NCBI GenBank assembly: GCA_025454915.1
Contig: JALONN010000019.1
Span: 1 to 64,000, forward strand
Direction: 5' to 3'
Length of the DNA: 64,000 nt
Source: Raineya sp.
GTDB taxonomy: Bacteria; Bacteroidota; Bacteroidia; Cytophagales; Thermonemataceae
Below the pieces are notes generated by a model. The model was not told the DNA's origin. It searched no databases and saw nothing but the letters and a program-made list of their open reading frames with translations. The translations under genes and the position numbers were made by a program. Positions 47,389-56,462 of this stretch are shown here, in pieces (positions within the stretch are counted from its first letter, which is position 1; each line of letters starts with the position of its first letter).

Positions 47389-48672
47389 TTATGAAACACT
47401 ACGTTTGCCTGTAACCAAATCTGTGATTAAGGCTTCTCTGTATTCTTTGATGGATGATATTTCTTTTTGGGCTTTGGAGATGGCAAGGTCAAAAATTTTA
47501 CTTTCCTCATCAAGAAAATCACAAATTCTCTTTTGTTCTTCTATTTCAGGAAATGCGATTTTCAGTTCCTTTATTTTTTCCAAATGTAGATTTGTAACAG
47601 ATGTAGTTTTACTGCCTTCATTTAATTGGTCATAAACAATATCACTTTTGAAAAAGTAACTAAAATATTTTGGCAACATAACTTTCTTGAACCTAATTAA
47701 GCAAAGGCTTACAAAAAAACTGAACTCCTCTTTCCAAGTTACTTCTATGACCTTTCCAATAGTTCCATTTTTTGAAAGAAGTATGTCGCCCATTTGACCT
47801 TTCCTTGTTTTGGTTAATTCTTTATGTTCCTTTGGAGAAACATATCTTACTTGTTCCCAATTTATATTATCTCCCTCAACATCAGTTATCCTTAGAAATG
47901 GAAAACCGTTCTCTGTATAACTTGGTGTAACATGAGTTCCATCAGCGATTAATTTTGTTATATATTTTAATTTCTTGACACTCCAATTAAATGGGATATT
48001 ACCAAGCCATGCAATTCCTGTTCCTTTAAGTTGCTTTGTACTCTCTATTCCTCTTGTAATTGCAATATTAATTTTCCCTCTTTTCTCTTCTTCCAATAGT
48101 TCAATCAACCTTTCCTTATTCCGAATAAACTTATCTATTTGTTCATTCTTTTTGTCTAAGTAGGTTGCTATTGCTTGTTGTTCTTCCAAAGGCGGGAAAG
48201 GTAAATATTCATTCTTGAAAGTAGGGTAATCAATATTTTGTCCTTCTCTAATTCCTTTGACGCAAAGTGTCATCAATGAAATAAAAGGTGGAGATTTGAA
48301 AAGATTTTTAAAATACCTTTTATCAATTTGTCTTGTTTCTTTCATTATTGTGTAAGCGGGACTTATTATACCTCTTTCATGAGCTAATTCAATACCACCT
48401 TGAAAACTTCTCAAACTGATTACAAAATCACCTTGTTCAACCAATTTTAAATTGTGAAAATCTTTTGTTGCTTCTACAGTTCTTTTACCATAAGCATCTT
48501 TTGATACAACACCGTGTTCCTGTGAAGCAACTAATAGTGTTTCATTAGGAAAACCTTTCTTGGTACTTTCCTTGAATAAATGACGAACTTTAACTAATTC
48601 CCAATGTTCAGGAATTTGTGGAAGCCAAATTGCTTCAGTATTTTTTAATTTATTTAAAGTCAGTTTAGCCAT
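47389..48672 (-). CDS. hsdS: Type I restriction enzyme, specificity subunit
   Basis: This 427-residue protein has two target recognition domains. The first (about 15-160) starts AIWLPQIPEHWELVKVRHL and the second (about 215-400) starts IAWLGNIPFNWSVKKLKYI. Each is followed by a conserved spacer helix (LPFPPLEEQQAIATYLDKKNEQID and IAFPEIEEQKRICDFLDEESK). The paired domains give a bipartite recognition site. Its start overlaps the hsdM stop by one base (TAATG). Confidence 0.94.
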   Translation of the reverse strand: MAKLTLNKLKNTEAIWLPQIPEHWELVKVRHLFKESTKKGFPNETLLVASQEHGVVSKDAYGKRTVEATKDFHNLKLVEQGDFVISLRSFQGGIELAHERGIISPAYTIMKETRQIDKRYFKNLFKSPPFISLMTLCVKGIREGQNIDYPTFKNEYLPFPPLEEQQAIATYLDKKNEQIDKFIRNKERLIELLEEEKRGKINIAITRGIESTKQLKGTGIAWLGNIPFNWSVKKLKYITKLIADGTHVTPSYTENGFPFLRITDVEGDNINWEQVRYVSPKEHKELTKTRKGQMGDILLSKNGTIGKVIEVTWKEEFSFFVSLCLIRFKKVMLPKYFSYFFKSDIVYDQLNEGSKTTSVTNLHLEKIKELKIAFPEIEEQKRICDFLDEESKIFDLAISKAQKEISSIKEYREALITDLVTGKRSVS

Positions 48673-50846
48673 TAATCGTTTATAATTTCGTTTAAGATAC
48701 CTTCTGTTTCTTTTTCTAGTGCAAATATTTCAGCCGTAATTTCTTCAATGCTACGTGGTGGCACATAATTGTAGAAATAGCGAGTAAACGAAATTTCGTA
48801 GCCTTTTACGGTTTTACTTTCGTCAATCCAAGCATCAGGTATATGTTGCAATACTTCTCGTTCAAAGTATTCGTGTATGTCTTGGTCAAGTGGCACATTT
48901 TCGGTATCTCTCAAATCGCTGTCAGCTTCATAAAATGTTATTCCATTTTCTATTTTTTTAATAACTGGTTCAGCGTCTTCGTTTTTCCAAGTAATAGCGT
49001 TGATAATAGATTTTAATTCTTTTGCATCAATATCTAATTTCAATTCTTTTACAGTTTTGTTGAGCAGAGGTATAAATTTATTATAATCGTCAAATTGTTT
49101 ATTACCCAGCTTATCAGCAATCTTTTGTGCTGTTTGCATGAGTTTCAGTTGTTTATTCCAATGTTCGGTGCTTAGTAACTTAGCTTTGTCAGCAGGTTTT
49201 AGTTTTACTTCATTCTTGCTTAGGTGGGCTTCAATCTTATCTTTGTATTTTTTGATGTCTTTATATAAATCATCTCCAAAATGAGTATAAGCCCATTCCA
49301 TTTCTTCAGCAAGGCTTTTATCAAAACGCAAAGGGGCAAGGGCTTCAGGTGTAAACCGTGCCGAAAGGCGTAAAGGTCTTTCAACGGTTATTTTATTATA
49401 GCCAAAATATTCGTTGGGATAAATTTTAGAAATATCACTTTCTACAAAATCCATGTACAAATTGGTAATGGTGTCAATTTGAGCAGGTTTCATTTCACAA
49501 TTCTTTTGCCCAAGATTTTTTCGCAGTTTCTCATACAGTTCCATTGCGTTAATCAACTGTACTTTGCCTTTGCGTTTAGGGTCTTTTTTGTTGCTTACAA
49601 TCCAGATATAAGTAGGAATACCTGTGTTATAAAAAATGTTTTTGGGTAAAGCGATAATGCATTCCAGCCAATCGTTTTCAATGATGTATTTGCGAATTTC
49701 GCTTTCACCACCACCAGCATCACCTGTAAATAAAGCCGAGCCATTATGAACGGTAGCAATACGGCTACCCAGCTCTGTATCGTGTTTCATTTTGCTAACC
49801 ATATTGGTCAAAAACAATAACTGCCCATCTGAAATAGAAGGCAAGCCTACTTGAAAGCGAGGATCTTTAATAATTTCTTTTCCTTTTTTTCCTCTTTCTT
49901 CTACAATGGCATCTTCATCAATTTTCCATGTTTTGCCATAAGGCGGATTGGAAAGCATAAAATCGAAATTCAAATTAGGAAAACCATCTTTGGAAAGGGT
50001 AGAACCATATTTAATATTATTGGCATTTTCACCTTTAATCAACATATCACTGGTGCAAATAGCATAAGTTTCAGGGTTTACTTCTTGTCCATAAAGCATA
50101 AAATCAGCTTTATTTTCAGTAATTTCCATTGCAAAATGCTCTGCTTCGGTAAGCATACCACCACTACCACAAGCAGGGTCGTATATAAGATAAGTTCCTT
50201 GTTTTATTTTGTCTTTTACGGGTATAAACAAAATGTGAGTCATTAATTTAATGATTTCACGAGGTGTAAAGTGTTCTCCAGCTTCTTCATTATTTTCTTC
50301 GTTAAACTTACGAATCAGTTCTTCAAACACATAACCCATTCCTAAATTGGTGAGTGGTGGTAGCGTTTCGCCTTTGCTGTTTTTGGCTTCGTTGGGGCTT
50401 AGATTGATTTCTTTGTTACAAAATTTTTCGATAAGCAGATATGTTATACCTGCTTCTTTCATTGTTTGTAGCTGATTACGTAGTTTAAATTTACTGATAA
50501 TTTCTTGTACATTAGGGCTATAGCCATCTAAATAGGCTTCCAAGTTCGTATCTATATTGTTGGCATCAACCATTAACTTTTCAAATGTAAATTCTGAAAT
50601 ATTCCAGAATGGATAACCAGACTGACTTTCTAATGCATTTTTGTTATCAATACTCTTTTCAATAAGAAACTTATTTGCCTCCAATACTTTTTCTTTGGTG
50701 GGGACAAGTAAAGCATCTAAACGCCTTAATACTGTAAAGGGCAGGATAATGTCACGGTATTTGCCTCTTATGAAAACATCTCTCAGCACATCGTCTGCAA
50801 TACTCCAAATAAAACTAACTATTTGATTATGTACTTTTTGATTCAT
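48672..50846 (-). CDS. hsdM: Type I restriction enzyme, methyltransferase subunit
   Basis: This 724-residue protein has an N-terminal HsdM helical domain, the SAM motif DPACGSGG (223-230) and the N6-adenine catalytic motif NPPY (300-303). EHFTPREI (191-198) is typical of HsdM. It is longer than the usual 500-550 residues. The extra C-terminal ~200 residues (NGITFYEADSDLRDTENVPL and RSIEEITAEIFALEKETE) resemble the extended, DISARM-free type I methylases of Bacteroidetes. It starts 45 bp after the glycosyltransferase gene in the same operon. Confidence 0.94.
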   Translation of the reverse strand: MNQKVHNQIVSFIWSIADDVLRDVFIRGKYRDIILPFTVLRRLDALLVPTKEKVLEANKFLIEKSIDNKNALESQSGYPFWNISEFTFEKLMVDANNIDTNLEAYLDGYSPNVQEIISKFKLRNQLQTMKEAGITYLLIEKFCNKEINLSPNEAKNSKGETLPPLTNLGMGYVFEELIRKFNEENNEEAGEHFTPREIIKLMTHILFIPVKDKIKQGTYLIYDPACGSGGMLTEAEHFAMEITENKADFMLYGQEVNPETYAICTSDMLIKGENANNIKYGSTLSKDGFPNLNFDFMLSNPPYGKTWKIDEDAIVEERGKKGKEIIKDPRFQVGLPSISDGQLLFLTNMVSKMKHDTELGSRIATVHNGSALFTGDAGGGESEIRKYIIENDWLECIIALPKNIFYNTGIPTYIWIVSNKKDPKRKGKVQLINAMELYEKLRKNLGQKNCEMKPAQIDTITNLYMDFVESDISKIYPNEYFGYNKITVERPLRLSARFTPEALAPLRFDKSLAEEMEWAYTHFGDDLYKDIKKYKDKIEAHLSKNEVKLKPADKAKLLSTEHWNKQLKLMQTAQKIADKLGNKQFDDYNKFIPLLNKTVKELKLDIDAKELKSIINAITWKNEDAEPVIKKIENGITFYEADSDLRDTENVPLDQDIHEYFEREVLQHIPDAWIDESKTVKGYEISFTRYFYNYVPPRSIEEITAEIFALEKETEGILNEIIND

Positions 50847-50891
50847 GGATTTTGTTATATTTTTAATTGATTAATATTTAAAATAGTAACT

Positions 50892-51797
50892 CTACTTTTG
50901 GGAGTAATACCCAATAGTAAGTGCCAACCATTGCAATTTAGCAATTATTTCATTGATAATGGTTCGTTTATTTGGTCTAAAAAGAGAAGGTTTCATGTTG
51001 GTCTTATAAAGCTTTTCAATCATTTTATTCCCTTTTCCATATCTCTTAAATCTTTTCCAAAAACCAATGATACCATCATCAAAATTATGTAATGTAATAG
51101 ATTGGAAAGCATATTCAAGATTCCCTATTTGAGAAAGTCTCAACCCTAGGTCAATATCTTCTCCTCCTGCAATAGTAATATTTTCATTGAAGCCTCCAAT
51201 TTCTTCAAAAGCTTTCTTCCAAACAAGACAATTAGCTGTTATTAGATATTGAGGTACGAATTCATTGGCATGATTCATTGTTTTTAAGGGTATTAAGATC
51301 TCTTGTGTTTCATAGTATTTTGAAAGCCATGTTTTATTTAAAGATTTCACATTGCCTGCGTATGCTATTGCATTTGATTGGTTAGTTTCGTAGCCTGAAA
51401 TTAAGGTTTCAGTAGGGATGCAATCACTATCTACAAATAAAATCCATTTCCCTGTGGCATGTTTTACCCCTATGTTTCTGGCACTTGCAGGACCTGTTTT
51501 TGTACACTCAAGAATTTGTATGTTTGAAAACTTTGCTAAAAAATTATGCTTAATTATGGTTTTTACTCTTGAGTTATTACAAACAATAATAATTTCCTTT
51601 GGATATTGTCTTTCTAAATGTGTTTGAAAAAAGGAATCAAGGAAGTTGTCAATACCTGTTTGGTTATCTTTTACAGGAATTACAATGGAAATGTCTTGTG
51701 CATTTATTGGTTCAGAAATTTTAGTTGTATGTGTTTTTTTCAATGTAAAAACTAATCGGCTTATTAGAGTCATAAAAATTCTTAGTCTATTTTCCAT
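50892..51797 (-). CDS. Family 2 glycosyltransferase inside the restriction operon
   Basis: The protein has 301 residues. The GT-A core is seen in DISIVIPVKDNQTGIDNFLDSF, the acceptor loop SARNIGVKHATGKWILFVDSD (a D-x-D motif) and GGFNENITIAGGEDIDLGLRL. These are features of GT2 enzymes that use nucleotide sugars. The N-terminal and C-terminal ends are somewhat hydrophobic, so weak membrane association is possible. It overlaps the nuclease-EVE gene by 16 bp (51782-51797) and precedes hsdM by 45 bp. A sugar transferase in such a place is unusual. It may modify DNA or a protein of the system, or be a passenger. Confidence 0.8.
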   Translation of the reverse strand: MENRLRIFMTLISRLVFTLKKTHTTKISEPINAQDISIVIPVKDNQTGIDNFLDSFFQTHLERQYPKEIIIVCNNSRVKTIIKHNFLAKFSNIQILECTKTGPASARNIGVKHATGKWILFVDSDCIPTETLISGYETNQSNAIAYAGNVKSLNKTWLSKYYETQEILIPLKTMNHANEFVPQYLITANCLVWKKAFEEIGGFNENITIAGGEDIDLGLRLSQIGNLEYAFQSITLHNFDDGIIGFWKRFKRYGKGNKMIEKLYKTNMKPSLFRPNKRTIINEIIAKLQWLALTIGYYSQK

Positions 51798-52768
51798 AGT
51801 TTCTCTCCTGTATCCTTATCAATGGAGAACATTGTTTGCATAAAGACATAATTAACTCCTGATATTTTCTTTATTTCAGAAGCTTTTATTGGTTTTGATA
51901 ATTTTTTGAATTTTATTAGTTTTGTTGAATATTCTTCGTTAGACCACTTTTCTTTTTCTCCCCGATAAGAACTTTTATCAATAATTCCTGAACCAATCCC
52001 TTTTGCGATTATGCCAACTCCAGACCTATAAAGAAATACTTTATCTCCCTTGTTTATCTGTTCTATTTTATATTTCCACGGCTCAAAATAAGCTGCTGCT
52101 TTTTGATTGGTGAGCATATCAATTTCATCTTCTTCGCCTCCTTGTATATTGGTGTTTAAGATAAAGTACCCTTCATTGATGTCTTCATAAGGATTTGGGG
52201 TTTGTCTATAAGTCTCAAAGTCAAGAAGTATTTGGTCTCCAACTTGATAAATTTTGTATATCCAACTGGAAATATTAATTCCCTGTTCAGACCAATATTT
52301 AATTGTTGCTCGTGTTTTGAAATCAAGTCCATTTGTTATTAAAATGAACTTTTGCTTTTGATTTATTTCCTCTTTGGTTAGTTGGGTATTAAACTTTTCA
52401 TTCAATGAACTTAATAAACCATTGCTATTTGGAAAAAACTTTAAATACAGTTCATTCAAATCCTCATAAGAACTTTGTCCAAATATTTGTCCATACCTTA
52501 AAACTTGTAATAAATTGCTTTCTTGCGATTCCCAAGCTTTAAGCTCAAAAATGTAAAGGTTTCCATTTTTGTCAATTGCCATTAAATCAGGTTCTTCTTG
52601 CCATTGTCTGGATTGCATGATTAATAGTAATTCATCTTCTGGGAGTAAAACATCAAGATTTTTATACATCATTTCTTGAAAATCTTTTTCTTTCCAGCCA
52701 ATTGAAGAAAGTCTTACACCTTTTCTTTTCTTTATTTCAAAACTGTGTTTATTTATATCAAAAATCAT
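51782..52768 (-). CDS. PD-(D/E)XK nuclease fused to a C-terminal EVE-like domain
   Basis: This protein has 328 residues from the ATG at 52768, chosen because the longer frame to 52807 adds only an asparagine-rich, leader-like tail. The nuclease part has PDLMAID with Asp about 61 and IFELKAW with Glu 75 and Lys 77, as in NucS/DUF91-type endonucleases. Region 100-200 continues this fold (VLRYGQIF, FILITNGLDF). The last ~110 residues (YFEPWKYKIEQINKGDKVFLYRSGVGIIAKGIGSG, FKKLSKPIKASEIK) resemble an EVE/PUA-like domain, which reads modified bases. A modification-dependent restriction enzyme is the natural inference. It is the first gene after leader element copy 3. Confidence 0.75.
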   Translation of the reverse strand: MIFDINKHSFEIKKRKGVRLSSIGWKEKDFQEMMYKNLDVLLPEDELLLIMQSRQWQEEPDLMAIDKNGNLYIFELKAWESQESNLLQVLRYGQIFGQSSYEDLNELYLKFFPNSNGLLSSLNEKFNTQLTKEEINQKQKFILITNGLDFKTRATIKYWSEQGINISSWIYKIYQVGDQILLDFETYRQTPNPYEDINEGYFILNTNIQGGEEDEIDMLTNQKAAAYFEPWKYKIEQINKGDKVFLYRSGVGIIAKGIGSGIIDKSSYRGEKEKWSNEEYSTKLIKFKKLSKPIKASEIKKISGVNYVFMQTMFSIDKDTGEKLWKID

Positions 52769-52829
52769 AGAATTATTATTGTTTAAAAAATTATGGAGTA
52801 ATTGCAAATATTCCTCACCAAGCTAAACA

Positions 52830-53017
52830 ATAAAAAACTCCCACGCATCAGGGAATCCCTGATTTTGCAATGGTGTAATGAAATAATTTTTTTTAACTAA
52901 AATGAAATTCTTTTCTTCGATTGGATAAAAATAAAAGGCTTTTATGATAAAAAACAATATGTAAGTTTTGTGAAAAAACTCCATAAAACAGTAATAATTA
53001 AATGTTGTAACATTTAA
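52830..53017 (-). repeat. Dual-palindrome defence-leader element, copy 3 (inverted)
   Basis: Read on the minus strand, palindrome A TTAAATGTTGTAACATTTAA (53017-52998) is followed after 134 bp by palindrome B ATCAGGGATTCCCTGAT (52863-52847). GCGTGGGAGTTTTTTATT comes next. Upstream of B the sequence TTTCATTACACCATTGCAAA matches copies 1 and 2. The nuclease-EVE gene starts 78 bp downstream. The divergent AraC gene begins 91 bp beyond palindrome A. Confidence 0.85.
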
Positions 53018-53107
53018 TATGAGTTTAGAAAAGTGTATGATTTTTGGAAATTCTAAGTAATTTCTTTTCCTTGACTATAATTTTTAGGGAACAAAAAATA
53101 GAAAATA

Positions 53108-53977
53108 ATGGTAGATAAGGATATTCACATATTACCTGATGATTTTCATCTGGGTAATGAGGGAGTAATAATACACTTTTATTCTAACGATAAGTCTTCA
53201 GAAAAGAATAAAGTTATTTTTGCTAAAAATATGTTCTGTTTGCTTGAACAAGGAGTGAAAGAAGTCCAAACAGCAACAGAGCATGAAATCGTTACCAATC
53301 AAGAAATATTGATGCTTACAAGTGGGAGTGTTTTGATGACAGAGAGAATGGCAGAAAATAGTCAATACAAGGCTATTTTGATATTTTTTGATAACAAAAT
53401 TCTTTTAGATTTTTGTACCCAAAAAAAGCTTTTTCAAGACCAAAATGTAGAATCTTGTTCTATTTTTAAAATTTTTAAGGATGATTTCTTAAAGAACTTT
53501 AGTCATTCACTAAAACTTTTACATAAAGAAAACAATACTGAAATGAATGATTTAAAGGTTCAAGAGATTTTGAGTTATATTAGCTCAAAGCACCCTGAGG
53601 TATTTCAAAAATTTGTAAAACAAGCTTTAACAAACACAAAAAATGTTAAACTTAAACAAATCGTTGAATTAAACTCTCATAAAGGCTTGACTATTGAAGA
53701 ATTTGCTTTTTTGTGTAATATGAGCATTTCTACTTTCAAAAGACATTTTGCGGAAATATATAATATGTCACCACAAAAATATTTTACAAACCTCAAAATG
53801 GAACAAGCAAAATCCCTTCTTTACCTTTATAAACGACCATCAGAAATTTACCTTGAACTTGGCTATGAGAATTTATCAGCTTTTAGCAATGAGTTTAAAA
53901 AGTATTCTGGACTATCACCTAAGCAATTTCAAAGCAAAAATGGACTATTAGCGAAAACTTTTGAACTATCAGAGTAA
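53108..53977 (+). CDS. AraC-family transcriptional regulator
   Basis: This 289-residue protein has an N-terminal cupin-like sensing part (residues 10-120, EHEIVTNQEILMLTSGSVLM). A C-terminal AraC DNA-binding domain with two helix-turn-helices follows: LTIEEFAFLCNMSISTFKRHFAEIYNMSPQKYF and RPSEIYLELGYENLSAFSNEFKKYSGLSPKQF (about 195-280). It faces away from the nuclease-EVE operon, separated by leader element copy 3. It could regulate either that operon or the thiolase cluster downstream. Confidence 0.9.
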   Translation: MVDKDIHILPDDFHLGNEGVIIHFYSNDKSSEKNKVIFAKNMFCLLEQGVKEVQTATEHEIVTNQEILMLTSGSVLMTERMAENSQYKAILIFFDNKILLDFCTQKKLFQDQNVESCSIFKIFKDDFLKNFSHSLKLLHKENNTEMNDLKVQEILSYISSKHPEVFQKFVKQALTNTKNVKLKQIVELNSHKGLTIEEFAFLCNMSISTFKRHFAEIYNMSPQKYFTNLKMEQAKSLLYLYKRPSEIYLELGYENLSAFSNEFKKYSGLSPKQFQSKNGLLAKTFELSE

Positions 53978-54087
53978 CCCAATTTTTGATTGACCTTTCT
54001 ACATTTACATATCTTAACTCACTAGTTATCTTATTTTAATAAAAGTAAAAAACACAAGGAACTTTTAATTTTAAAATATGTTTATAA

Positions 54088-54107
54088 AATATACCAATTG
54101 GTATATT
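54088..54107. promoter_or_regulatory. Palindromic operator-like site before the thiolase gene
   Basis: AATATACCAATTGGTATATT is a perfect 20-bp palindrome 23 bp before the thiolase start codon. The form TACCAATTGGTA resembles operators of TetR-type repressors, which often control fatty-acid and acyl-CoA genes. No TetR gene is in the window. Confidence 0.6.
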
Positions 54108-54130
54108 TTCCAAAATAAAAGAAAAAACAC

Positions 54131-55309
54131 ATGAAAGAAGTATTTATAGTATCAGCAAAACGAACTCCTATAGGCGGATTTATGGGTTTGTTCAGTAATT
54201 ACTCAGCAACAGAATTAGGTGCTATTGCCATTCAAGAAGCTCTTATTTCGGCTGGTGTGATGACCACAACCATTGACTCTGTTTATATGGGAAATGTTCT
54301 TTCCTCTGGTTTAGGGCAGGCACCAGCAAGACAAGCTGCAAAGTTTGCTCAAATTCCAGATCATGTGGATGCTACAACCATTAATAAGGTATGTTCTTCG
54401 GGTTTAAAAGCGACAACGATTGGTGCACAACAAATTCAATTAGGTATAGAGCATTTAATTGTTACAGGTGGTATGGAAAGTATGAGCAATGCTCCTCATT
54501 ACGCTTATTTACGCAAAGCCACTAAGCTTGGAAATGAAACTTTTATTGATGGGTTATTGAAAGATGGTTTGACGGATGTTTATAATAAACTCCACATGGG
54601 AAATTCTGCTGAGATGTGTGTTCGTAAATATAAACTATCGAGAGAGCAACAAGACGAATATGCATTAGCATCTTATGAAAAAGCTGCTGAAGCTTTTAAA
54701 AGTGGAAAATTTGACAAAGAAATTATACCCATAACCTTTAAAGAAAAGAATGGTGAAATGGTTTTCAAGGAGGATGAGGATGTTTCAAAGGTTATTCCAG
54801 AAAAAGTCTCAAAATTAAAGCCTGTTTTTGAGGAAAATGGAACGATTACGGCTGCTAATGCAAGTAATATCAATGATGGTGCAGCAGCAATACTTTTAGC
54901 TTCCAAAGAATCAGTAGAAAAGTACGATTTAAAACCCTTGGCTAAAATCATTGCTTACGCTGATGCTTCACAAGAGCCAGAATGGTTTACAACTTCTCCT
55001 GCTATTGCCATCCAGAAAGCTCTAAAACAAGCCCAAATGGCAATTAATGATATTGATTATTTTGAAATAAATGAAGCATATGCTGCTGTGGTGTTAGCAA
55101 ATCAGGAAATTCTTGGCATCGCAAAAAACAAAATAAACATTTATGGTGGGGCTGTAGCAATGGGGCATCCATTAGGTGCTTCTGGTGCAAGAATATTGTG
55201 TACACTTATTTCCGTATTAAGCCAAGAAGGTGGAAAATATGGAGTAGCCGCTATTTGCAATGGTGGGGGTGGAGCAACTGCTGTAATTATTGAAAATCTA
55301 AACTTCTAA
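54131..55309 (+). CDS. Acetyl-CoA acetyltransferase (thiolase)
   Basis: This 392-residue protein has standard thiolase length. The catalytic cysteines are Cys 88 in NKVCSSGLKA and Cys about 377 in ICNGGGGA. The catalytic histidine lies in MGHPLGASGAR. FEINEAYA and GGMESMSNAPH are further conserved motifs. It condenses or cleaves acetyl-CoA/acetoacetyl-CoA in the cytoplasm. It is the first gene after the palindromic operator and leads a run of small + strand genes. It may be part of beta-oxidation or of acetoacetyl-CoA synthesis, with no further pathway genes nearby. Confidence 0.95.
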   Translation: MKEVFIVSAKRTPIGGFMGLFSNYSATELGAIAIQEALISAGVMTTTIDSVYMGNVLSSGLGQAPARQAAKFAQIPDHVDATTINKVCSSGLKATTIGAQQIQLGIEHLIVTGGMESMSNAPHYAYLRKATKLGNETFIDGLLKDGLTDVYNKLHMGNSAEMCVRKYKLSREQQDEYALASYEKAAEAFKSGKFDKEIIPITFKEKNGEMVFKEDEDVSKVIPEKVSKLKPVFEENGTITAANASNINDGAAAILLASKESVEKYDLKPLAKIIAYADASQEPEWFTTSPAIAIQKALKQAQMAINDIDYFEINEAYAAVVLANQEILGIAKNKINIYGGAVAMGHPLGASGARILCTLISVLSQEGGKYGVAAICNGGGGATAVIIENLNF

Positions 55310-55321
55310 TATAATACAGAT

Positions 55322-55861
55322 ATGAAATATCAGATTTTAATATTAATAATGTCTATCAATTATACATTATTAGCTCAAACATTCACACTCAAAAGTAATG
55401 AATTAGGTGGTCAGGCTACAGAAAAGCAAATATTTAATGGTTTTGGCTGTAATGGTAAAAATTTATCTCCACAGTTATTTTGGGAAAATGCTCCTAACAA
55501 TGCCAAAAGTTTCGCTGTTACAATTTTTGATGAAAGTGCTCCAACAGGCAGTGGATGGTGGCATTGGTTAATTTTTGATATTCCACCAACAATTAAAGAG
55601 TTAAAATCGGGTGCGGGCAATTTATCCTTAAACGCTACTCCTATGGGTTCTATACAAAGTATAACAGATTTCAAAATACAAGGGTATGGAGGACCATGCC
55701 CACCTGAAGGACATGGTTTTCATAAATATATAGTAACTGTTTATGCATTAAAAACAGATAAATTGGGTTTAGATGCTCATGCGAACCCTGCTTTAGTTGG
55801 ATTTATGTTGGAGCAAAATGTAATTGCAAAATCATCCTTAATATTTTACTATAAAAGATAA
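55322..55861 (+). CDS. YbhB/YbcL-type PEBP protein
   Basis: This 179-residue protein has a signal peptide (MKYQILILIMSINYTLLAQ). It then has the PEBP/Raf-kinase-inhibitor fold of YbhB/YbcL type: FNGFGCNGKNLSPQLFWENAP, FAVTIFDESAPTGSGWWHWLIFDIP and GYGGPCPPEGHGFHKYIVTVYAL. The ligand-binding Asp, His and Pro residues are kept. It is 12 bp after the thiolase gene. Its role in bacteria is not well defined. Confidence 0.92.
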   Translation: MKYQILILIMSINYTLLAQTFTLKSNELGGQATEKQIFNGFGCNGKNLSPQLFWENAPNNAKSFAVTIFDESAPTGSGWWHWLIFDIPPTIKELKSGAGNLSLNATPMGSIQSITDFKIQGYGGPCPPEGHGFHKYIVTVYALKTDKLGLDAHANPALVGFMLEQNVIAKSSLIFYYKR

Positions 55862-55865
55862 GGCT

Positions 55866-56429
55866 ATGAAATCAGAATATTTAGAAAGTGCAATTAAGCA
55901 ATTTGAGTACTATAAAATGCTTGGTGAGAAAACATTTGCTCAAATTTCGGATGAAAAACTTTTTTGGCAATATGATAAAGATAGCAATAGCATTGCTATA
56001 ATAGTAAAGCATTTGTGGGGTAACATGTTAAGTAGATGGGCAGATTTTCTCACAACAGATGGAGAAAAAGAGTGGAGAAATCGTGATGCAGAATTTGAAA
56101 ATGATATTGTTTCTAAGCAAGAAATGATAGAAAAATGGAATACAGGCTGGGCTGTATTCTTAAATACACTAAAATCTTTGACAAATAATGATCTTGAAAA
56201 GATTGTTTATATTCGAAATCAAGGTCATACTGTTTTAGAGGCTATCAACCGACAACTCGCCCATTATCCTTACCATATTGGGCAAATTGTAATGATTGGT
56301 AAAATGTGTACAAAAGAATGGAATACTCTTTCGATTGCAAAAGGTAGTTCTGGAGAGTACAACACTTCAAAATTTTCCAAACCTAAATCTAAAGAACATT
56401 TCACAGATGAATTTCTAAAAAACAGTTAA
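55866..56429 (+). CDS. DUF1572/DinB-fold protein
   Basis: This 187-residue four-helix-bundle protein is of the DinB/YfiT superfamily, DUF1572 type. The first histidine is in IAIIVKHLWGNMLSRW (about residue 48). Two more are in the C-terminal helix NRQLAHYPYHIGQI (about 133-137), forming a possible metal site. Members are often metal-dependent thiol transferases. It starts 4 bp after the PEBP gene. Confidence 0.88.
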   Translation: MKSEYLESAIKQFEYYKMLGEKTFAQISDEKLFWQYDKDSNSIAIIVKHLWGNMLSRWADFLTTDGEKEWRNRDAEFENDIVSKQEMIEKWNTGWAVFLNTLKSLTNNDLEKIVYIRNQGHTVLEAINRQLAHYPYHIGQIVMIGKMCTKEWNTLSIAKGSSGEYNTSKFSKPKSKEHFTDEFLKNS

Positions 56430-56462
56430 ATACGATTTAAACCATATCAACGTTCTTAGTTT

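Noticed and set aside
52769..52807. Upstream ATG for the nuclease-EVE gene
   Set aside because: It adds only 13 residues, mostly Asn/Leu, from the leader region. The ATG at 52768 starts the conserved-looking protein.
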